This document shows positions 59,160 to 64,000 of a stretch of DNA of 64,000 nucleotides, one piece after another. Source of the stretch: an uncultured Candidatus Planktophila sp. (GTDB taxonomy: Bacteria > Actinomycetota > Actinomycetes > Nanopelagicales > Nanopelagicaceae); contig CALJUA010000119.1 in assembly GCA_937975715.1 (NCBI GenBank), positions 1 through 64,000 on the forward strand. The letters run 5' to 3'. The notes under the pieces were generated by a model, which had not been told where the DNA came from, did no database searches, and saw only the letters and a program-made list of their open reading frames with translations. The position numbers were made by a program, and so were the translations under genes. The first letter of the stretch is position 1. Each line of letters starts with the position of its first letter.

Positions 59160-60256
59160 GAGCAGAAGCAATCGTTGACCTCAGCGCAATTAAACATAAT
59201 GTGGCTGTGCTAAAAGAAAAGTCTGGGACTCAGCTACTAGCAGTTGTTAAGGCTGATGCGTACGGACATGGTTTAGTTCCTGTAGCTAAGGCGGCACTTG
59301 ATGCAGGTGCATCGATGTTAGGTGTTGCTCTTCTCGAAGAAGCTATTGCACTACGCGAAGCAGGAATAACGGCGCCAGTCTTGGCGTGGTTGGTGCAGCC
59401 TGGCTCTGACTTTAAAAGCGCAATCGATCGCGATATAGATCTTGCTGCTGGTTCAATCAAAGCACTTCACGAAATTCAAGCAGCTTCGACAGATAAGAAG
59501 GCTCGCGTACATCTCGAACTCGATACCGGTATGACGCGCGGTGGATTCTTAGGCGAGTGGTCACAGATTGATGCAGCAGATGTTGCGGGGCTTGATATCG
59601 TTGGAGTCTTCTCGCACTTTGCCCGAGCAGATGAGCCAGAAGAGAAGCAGAATCAAGAGCAGCTCGAAAGATTTAATGCGATGGTGCAAACTCTTCATGG
59701 ATTTGGATTCACCAACATTCTCCGACATATATCAAACTCGGCAGCAACGCTTTCAAACCCAGATGCGGCACATGACATGGTGCGCACAGGAATTGCAATC
59801 TATGGATTAACTCCTGATGTTGCGATGGGCTCAGCAAAAGAATTTAACCTCCGCCCGGCGATGCAATTGCGCGCAGCTCTCTACCTGGTAAAAGAGGTTC
59901 CAGCAGGAACACCTGTCGGATACGGAGCGACTGAATCCACGACACGAGATACCAAGCTTGGCGTTGTGACTATGGGCTATGCCGATGGAATCCCTCGCAT
60001 CGCAAAAGGCGCAGGGGTGTGGGTCAATGGGAAGCGAGCACCGATTATTGGCCGCGTTTCCATGGATCAATTAGTTGTCGACCTAGGCCCAGAATCCACT
60101 GCAAAGTCGGGGGATTGGGTAGTCGTCTTTGGAAATGGCTCGCATGGCGAGTACACCGCTGATGATTGGGGCGCAGCCTGCGGAAGTATTAATTATGAGA
60201 TTGTGACCCGAATCGGCCCACGTGTGCCTAGAATCTACTCTGCTCATGTCTACTAA
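59156..60256 (+). CDS. alr: Alanine racemase
   Basis: A 366-residue PLP enzyme that makes D-alanine for peptidoglycan. The PLP lysine is K32 in AVVKADAYGHG. TGMTRGGF, HISNSAATL and RTGIAIYG follow. The C-terminal domain has the second catalytic Tyr region and RVSMDQLVVDLG. The ATG overlaps the acpS stop. Its last 11 bases overlap livG. Confidence 0.96.
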   Translation: MRAEAIVDLSAIKHNVAVLKEKSGTQLLAVVKADAYGHGLVPVAKAALDAGASMLGVALLEEAIALREAGITAPVLAWLVQPGSDFKSAIDRDIDLAAGSIKALHEIQAASTDKKARVHLELDTGMTRGGFLGEWSQIDAADVAGLDIVGVFSHFARADEPEEKQNQEQLERFNAMVQTLHGFGFTNILRHISNSAATLSNPDAAHDMVRTGIAIYGLTPDVAMGSAKEFNLRPAMQLRAALYLVKEVPAGTPVGYGATESTTRDTKLGVVTMGYADGIPRIAKGAGVWVNGKRAPIIGRVSMDQLVVDLGPESTAKSGDWVVVFGNGSHGEYTADDWGAACGSINYEIVTRIGPRVPRIYSAHVY

Positions 60257-61010
60257 TAACGCTCTGCTCGAAGCCAAAGATGTCAACGTTGCCTTTGGTG
60301 GTCTACGAGCGTTGTCCGGAGTCAATCTCACCGTCAATAACCACGAAGTTGTAGGGCTCATTGGTCCCAATGGTGCGGGCAAGACAACAATGTTTAACAC
60401 CATCTGCGGAATCGTCACACCAGATTCTGGAACTCTTGCATTCGAAGGCAGAGATGCAGGATGGCCGGCGACAGATCAACTCGCAAAGCTTGGAATCGCT
60501 CGCACTCTGCAAGGCGTCGGACTCTTCCCTGAGCTCTCGGTTATTGAAAATGTAATGCTCGGTGCCCAGAAGTTTGCGCGGACTGGTTTGCTCTCAGCAT
60601 CTTTTGGACTCAACACTCGTGACGAGAAAGATCTCCGAGACCGCGCACATTACGCGCTCGAGCGTGTTTACTCCGCTTCGATTAGCGCCAATCGTGCCGG
60701 TTCGCTTTCATATCCTGATAGCAAACGCGTTGCGATTGCACGTGCACTTGTCAGTCACCCAAAACTTCTCTTGCTCGATGAACCCGCTGGCGGACTAGGC
60801 GCTCAAGATATTGAGTGGCTCAATCGCTTAATCAGCGATCTATCTGGCGAAATGTCTATCCTTATTGTCGAGCACCATATGGATGTTGTGATGTCTGTCT
60901 GCGATCGCATCTATGTTCTCAACTTTGGTGAAGTAATCTCATCTGGAACACCTGACTTTGTTCGCAATGATCCAGCGGTGATTACCGCCTATCTTGGAGC
61001 TGATGCTTAG
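60246..61010 (+). CDS. livG: Branched-chain amino acid ABC transporter ATP-binding protein LivG
   Basis: A 254-residue ATPase. It has Walker A GPNGAGKTT, signature LSYPDSKRVAIARAL (degenerate, LSYPD in place of LSGGQ), Walker B LLLLDEPAGGLG and switch His in VEHHMDVV. I chose the ATG at 60246 inside the alr end; the longer frame adds eight residues. It is the first gene of the liv set. Confidence 0.92.
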   Translation: MSTNNALLEAKDVNVAFGGLRALSGVNLTVNNHEVVGLIGPNGAGKTTMFNTICGIVTPDSGTLAFEGRDAGWPATDQLAKLGIARTLQGVGLFPELSVIENVMLGAQKFARTGLLSASFGLNTRDEKDLRDRAHYALERVYSASISANRAGSLSYPDSKRVAIARALVSHPKLLLLDEPAGGLGAQDIEWLNRLISDLSGEMSILIVEHHMDVVMSVCDRIYVLNFGEVISSGTPDFVRNDPAVITAYLGADA

Positions 61011-61720
61011 TGACGCTTCATGTAGAGAATCTCACGGTGCATCATGGCGCGATCCAGGCGCTGACTAACGTCTCTTTCGACGTTAAAGAGGGCGAGCTCA
61101 CCGCAGTTATTGGCTCTAATGGAGCAGGTAAATCAACGCTCTTGCGTACTCTCTCCGGACTTAAATCAGCAAGCAACGGAACTGCATCATGGAAGGGCCA
61201 CAACCTTCTCCACGGTAAGGCAGAGTCACATGTGCGCCACGGTGTTGCGCATGTATCTGAAGGTAAGTCTGTTATTCCAGAGCTCACAGTTGAAGAGAAC
61301 CTCGACCTCGGTGCGCTCTGGCGTCGCAACAAAAATGAATCAGCGTCAACAAAGCGCGAAGTATTTGATCTCTTTCCGCGCCTTGAAGAACGTCGCAAGC
61401 AAAACACCGAAACTCTCTCTGGTGGCGAACGCCAGATGCTCGCAATTGGTCGCGCGCTCATGTCGAAGCCAGAGCTCTTGCTTCTCGATGAACCGTCCCT
61501 TGGATTGGCGCCACTTCTCGTAAAGCAAATTTTTGAAGCAATCGTCAATGTCACTAAGCAATACGGTCTATCAGTTGTGCTCGTTGAGCAGAATGCGATG
61601 GGCGCACTTGCTATTGCCAACTCTGGAATCGTTCTCAATCTTGGAACTATTGCGACAACAGGTAGCGCTCAGGAACTTATCTCTAACCCAGCAGTTCGCG
61701 CTGCCTACCTAGGATATTAA
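61010..61720 (+). CDS. livF: Branched-chain amino acid ABC transporter ATP-binding protein LivF
   Basis: A 236-residue ATPase, partner of LivG. It has Walker A GSNGAGKST, signature LSGGERQMLAIG, Walker B LLLLDEPSLGL and VEQNAMGAL. The GTG start shares one base with the livG stop. Confidence 0.94.
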   Translation: MTLHVENLTVHHGAIQALTNVSFDVKEGELTAVIGSNGAGKSTLLRTLSGLKSASNGTASWKGHNLLHGKAESHVRHGVAHVSEGKSVIPELTVEENLDLGALWRRNKNESASTKREVFDLFPRLEERRKQNTETLSGGERQMLAIGRALMSKPELLLLDEPSLGLAPLLVKQIFEAIVNVTKQYGLSVVLVEQNAMGALAIANSGIVLNLGTIATTGSAQELISNPAVRAAYLGY

Positions 61721-61733
61721 GGGGGAGTAAAGA

Positions 61734-62642
61734 ATGTTCCAGCTGCTTAATACTCTCCTCATCGGAATCACATCTGGTGCGATTTATGCATTGATGGCTC
61801 TCTCCATTGTGCTTGTATGGCGCTCAACACGAGTGATCAACTTTGCTCAAGCAGGACAGGCTCTGACCTCCACCTTTATCGGCTTTCAAACACTCAAGTA
61901 CGTTGATTCATTCTGGGTTGCTCTCGCAGTTGCGATGATTGCAGGAGCGGCTATCTCTGCACTTATTGAAATTACATTGATGCGCGTCTTGTTGAAGCAC
62001 TCTTCTAGTGGGGCAATAGCCGGCGTTGCGCCGATTATTGCAACTCTTGGATTGCTCGAAGTAATTCAGGCGACGATTACCCTGATCTGGGGCGGTGCAG
62101 ATTCGCTGATTACGCCACCGCTCTCTAACACTGGTTTTACTATCGGAACCAACACCCTGGTGTTTTCTCCGATGAAACTTGCGATTATCGCCATCGTTGG
62201 AATTCTTCTAGTCCTCCTTTCTCTGATTGTTCAGAAGACTTCAATCGGTCTCTCGCTTCGCGCAGCAGCTTTCTCGCCTGAGCTGGCTCGCCTTGCTGGT
62301 GTTCGCGTTGATGCAGTACGCACTGCAGGATGGGCGCTCTCAGGTGCAACCGGAGCAGTGGCTGGGTTACTCCTAGTTGCTAACGGCAATGGCGCCTTCT
62401 CGACTGCATCTATGGAGTTCTCACTCTTACTTATTTCCGGATTTATCGCTGCAGTGATCGGAGGCCTGGAGAGTCTTCTTGGCGCTGTGATCGGCGGTCT
62501 CGCACTCGGCATCATCACATCATTTGTACTGATGTACATCAGCGATTCACTCTTCTTTATTGCTCCTTTTGTAATCCTGCTGTTAGTCCTCTTTATTCGC
62601 CCTCAAGGCATCCTCGGCAAGAAGGGTGGACGTCGTGCATAA
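61734..62642 (+). CDS. livH: Branched-chain amino acid ABC transporter permease LivH
   Basis: A 302-residue permease with about eight hydrophobic segments. It has GAIYALMALSIVLVWRSTRV near the N-terminus and LRAAAFSPELARLAGVRVDAV, the cytoplasmic loop that docks LivG/LivF. AGGGGGAG precedes the ATG. The 3' end overlaps livM by eight bases. Confidence 0.93.
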   Translation: MFQLLNTLLIGITSGAIYALMALSIVLVWRSTRVINFAQAGQALTSTFIGFQTLKYVDSFWVALAVAMIAGAAISALIEITLMRVLLKHSSSGAIAGVAPIIATLGLLEVIQATITLIWGGADSLITPPLSNTGFTIGTNTLVFSPMKLAIIAIVGILLVLLSLIVQKTSIGLSLRAAAFSPELARLAGVRVDAVRTAGWALSGATGAVAGLLLVANGNGAFSTASMEFSLLLISGFIAAVIGGLESLLGAVIGGLALGIITSFVLMYISDSLFFIAPFVILLLVLFIRPQGILGKKGGRRA

Positions 62643-63624
62643 GCTCTCTAACAAAGTCCGCATCCTGATCTTTATCGTTCTGGGATTCCTTATTTACTTA
62701 TTGAGCAATAACGTGGATGAACTTCGTGTCTATCAAGGTGCTCAGGTTGCAGTCTTTGTCGTTGGAATTGCATCCATCATTTTATTGACTGGATACTCAG
62801 GACAAGTTTCATTGGGACAAGGCGCACTCCTTGGTGTTGGTGGATATGCAGCGGCACTTTCACATCTGCATTGGCATCTTCCGATCCCTGCAACATTTGC
62901 AATTGCAATTCTTGCAGCAGCAGGGGCAGGTGCACTTTTAGGAATTGCAGCGGCGCGTTTATCTGGTCCGTATCTTGCAGGTGCAACTCTTGCACTTGCA
63001 GTGGGTCTTCCATCAATCGCAAATCAATTTACAGTTTTAGGTGGCGAACAAGGACTCTTCTTTGATGTTGGATTCCCACCAGCATCGTTCGGTGAAGATT
63101 TCACTCAATACAAATGGTTCTTCTGGATCGCATCACTCGCTACTTTGATAGCGATTTTTTGGTTACAAAATGTTATGAGATCGCGTTATGGCCGTACATG
63201 GAAGGCGATTCGTGGCAGCGAAGTTGCTGCAGAATTGGCGGGGGTAAATATCGCACGTGCGAAAATTCTTGCTTTCACACTCAGTGCGGGCGTTGCGGGC
63301 CTAGCAGGGGCGTTATTGGCTATGACTATCGGCACTGTCTCCCCAAGTGCCTTCCCATTAGCCCTCTCATTTTCTTTGCTGACAGGTGCGGTTCTCTCTG
63401 GCGTAACTACCCTCGGAGGCGTCATGATTGGGGCAGTGACTCTGGTCGCTATCCCTGAGATCGTCGGAACGATTGTCAATCGAATCGGCGCAACTGAGGC
63501 GGTGGCGAGCAACCTGCCTCACATCGTCGTGGGAACGCTTTTGATTCTGACTGTGGTCTTTGTACCGAACGGTCCGGTAGAACAAATGCGTTCACGACGA
63601 TTGAAGAAAGGGTCGAGTCTCTAA
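62635..63624 (+). CDS. livM: Branched-chain amino acid ABC transporter permease LivM
   Basis: A 329-residue permease with about ten hydrophobic segments. It has YSGQVSLGQGALLGVGGYAA and the docking loop TWKAIRGSEVAAELAGVNIA. I prefer the GTG at 62635, eight bases after GAAGGG; a GTG at 62626 overlaps that site and would add three residues. It is coupled to livH. Confidence 0.92.
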   Translation: MHKLSNKVRILIFIVLGFLIYLLSNNVDELRVYQGAQVAVFVVGIASIILLTGYSGQVSLGQGALLGVGGYAAALSHLHWHLPIPATFAIAILAAAGAGALLGIAAARLSGPYLAGATLALAVGLPSIANQFTVLGGEQGLFFDVGFPPASFGEDFTQYKWFFWIASLATLIAIFWLQNVMRSRYGRTWKAIRGSEVAAELAGVNIARAKILAFTLSAGVAGLAGALLAMTIGTVSPSAFPLALSFSLLTGAVLSGVTTLGGVMIGAVTLVAIPEIVGTIVNRIGATEAVASNLPHIVVGTLLILTVVFVPNGPVEQMRSRRLKKGSSL

Positions 63625-63657
63625 AATCCCGAAAGGGCCCTTAATGGAAGGAAAGAG

Positions 63658-64000
63658 ATGAAATCTTTTAATCGTCGTAAGCTGATTTCAGCTAGTGCGA
63701 TTCTCGCAGCAACTGCGCTCACAGCAACAGCAGTTCCTGCACAAGCGTTCTCACCAAAGTCTGAAGTTGGTGTGAGCCAAAATGAAATTAAGTTGGGTGT
63801 AACTCTCCCAATGACAGGTGCTGCTTCACCTGGATATAACAAGGTTCCTGGCGCAATGAAGGCCTACTTTGATTATGTCAACGCAAACGGCGGAGTAAAC
63901 GGTCGCAAGATCACTTTGGTAGTTAAAGATGATCAGTACGTACCAACTCAGGCTGTAGCAAAGACAAACGAACTCATCCTCAAGGATCGCGTTCTCGCAC
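63658..64000 (+). CDS. Branched-chain amino acid-binding protein (3' end outside window)
   Basis: The first 114 residues of a periplasmic binding protein of the Leu/Ile/Val family. It has a signal peptide of about 30 residues (basic start, ends PAQAF), then IKLGVTLPMTGAASPGYNKV and AYFDYVNANGGVNGRKI, the typical N-terminal lobe. AAGGAAAG lies upstream of the ATG. It is the fifth gene of the liv operon and is cut by the window. Confidence 0.92.
   Translation, partial: MKSFNRRKLISASAILAATALTATAVPAQAFSPKSEVGVSQNEIKLGVTLPMTGAASPGYNKVPGAMKAYFDYVNANGGVNGRKITLVVKDDQYVPTQAVAKTNELILKDRVLA

Overview
The window is bacterial chromosome from an actinobacterium. The evidence is the gene order tRNA-Thr/tRNA-Met/rpmG/MaoC pair/murB/aspC/tRNA-Trp/secE/nusG/rplKA, the coiled-coil insertion near the RpoC N-terminus, zinc-type S14, L33 and L36, CUT1 sugar importers without their own ATPase, and a DasR-like GntR regulator. 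Intermediate GC, very short gene spacing and many overlapping start/stop codons suggest a small streamlined genome. A freshwater Nanopelagicales (acI) bacterium is my best guess, by inference only.

Layout. 0-5.3 kb: 3' end of a sugar permease, two tRNAs, rpmG, two MaoC-like hydratase genes, a glycosyltransferase-like gene with a CysS-like tail, murB, aspC (minus strand), tRNA-Trp. 5.3-19.8 kb: secE-nusG-rplK-rplA, a CPA2 cation/proton antiporter, an L10-type leader with attenuator, rplJ-rplL, then rpoB-rpoC. Between rplL and rpoB lies an accessory patch: a broken YVTN beta-propeller gene flanked by a second, degenerate copy of the rplL 3' end plus terminator, then a RelE/StbE-type toxin-antitoxin pair. 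19.8-21.2 kb: a PNPOx-like flavoprotein and a second toxin-antitoxin pair. 21.3-38 kb: the str, S10 and spc operons run together, from rpsL to secY-adk-map.

38-47.8 kb is an accessory island between map and infA, which usually adjoin. It holds a GntR/UTRA regulator divergent from a sugar ABC importer (binding protein, two permeases) and a GH3 hexosaminidase, with a DasR-like operator. This looks like amino-sugar uptake and processing. Next come an ECF sigma factor, a one-pass membrane protein, and two exported proteins that share a C-terminal domain and a cysteine-containing tail motif. 47.9-54.9 kb: infA-rpmJ-rpsM-rpsK-rpsD-rpoA-rplQ-truA, an ABC-F ATPase, rplM-rpsI. 55-60.3 kb: cell-wall precursor genes glmM, glmS, a PAP2 phosphatase, acpS and alr. 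60.2-64 kb: a branched-chain amino-acid ABC importer (livG-livF-livH-livM and the start of its binding protein).

Nearly all coding capacity is housekeeping. The most unusual material is the duplicated rplL end around the beta-propeller pseudogene, the two toxin-antitoxin pairs bracketing rpoBC, and the sigma/membrane/exported-protein cluster with its shared tail motif.
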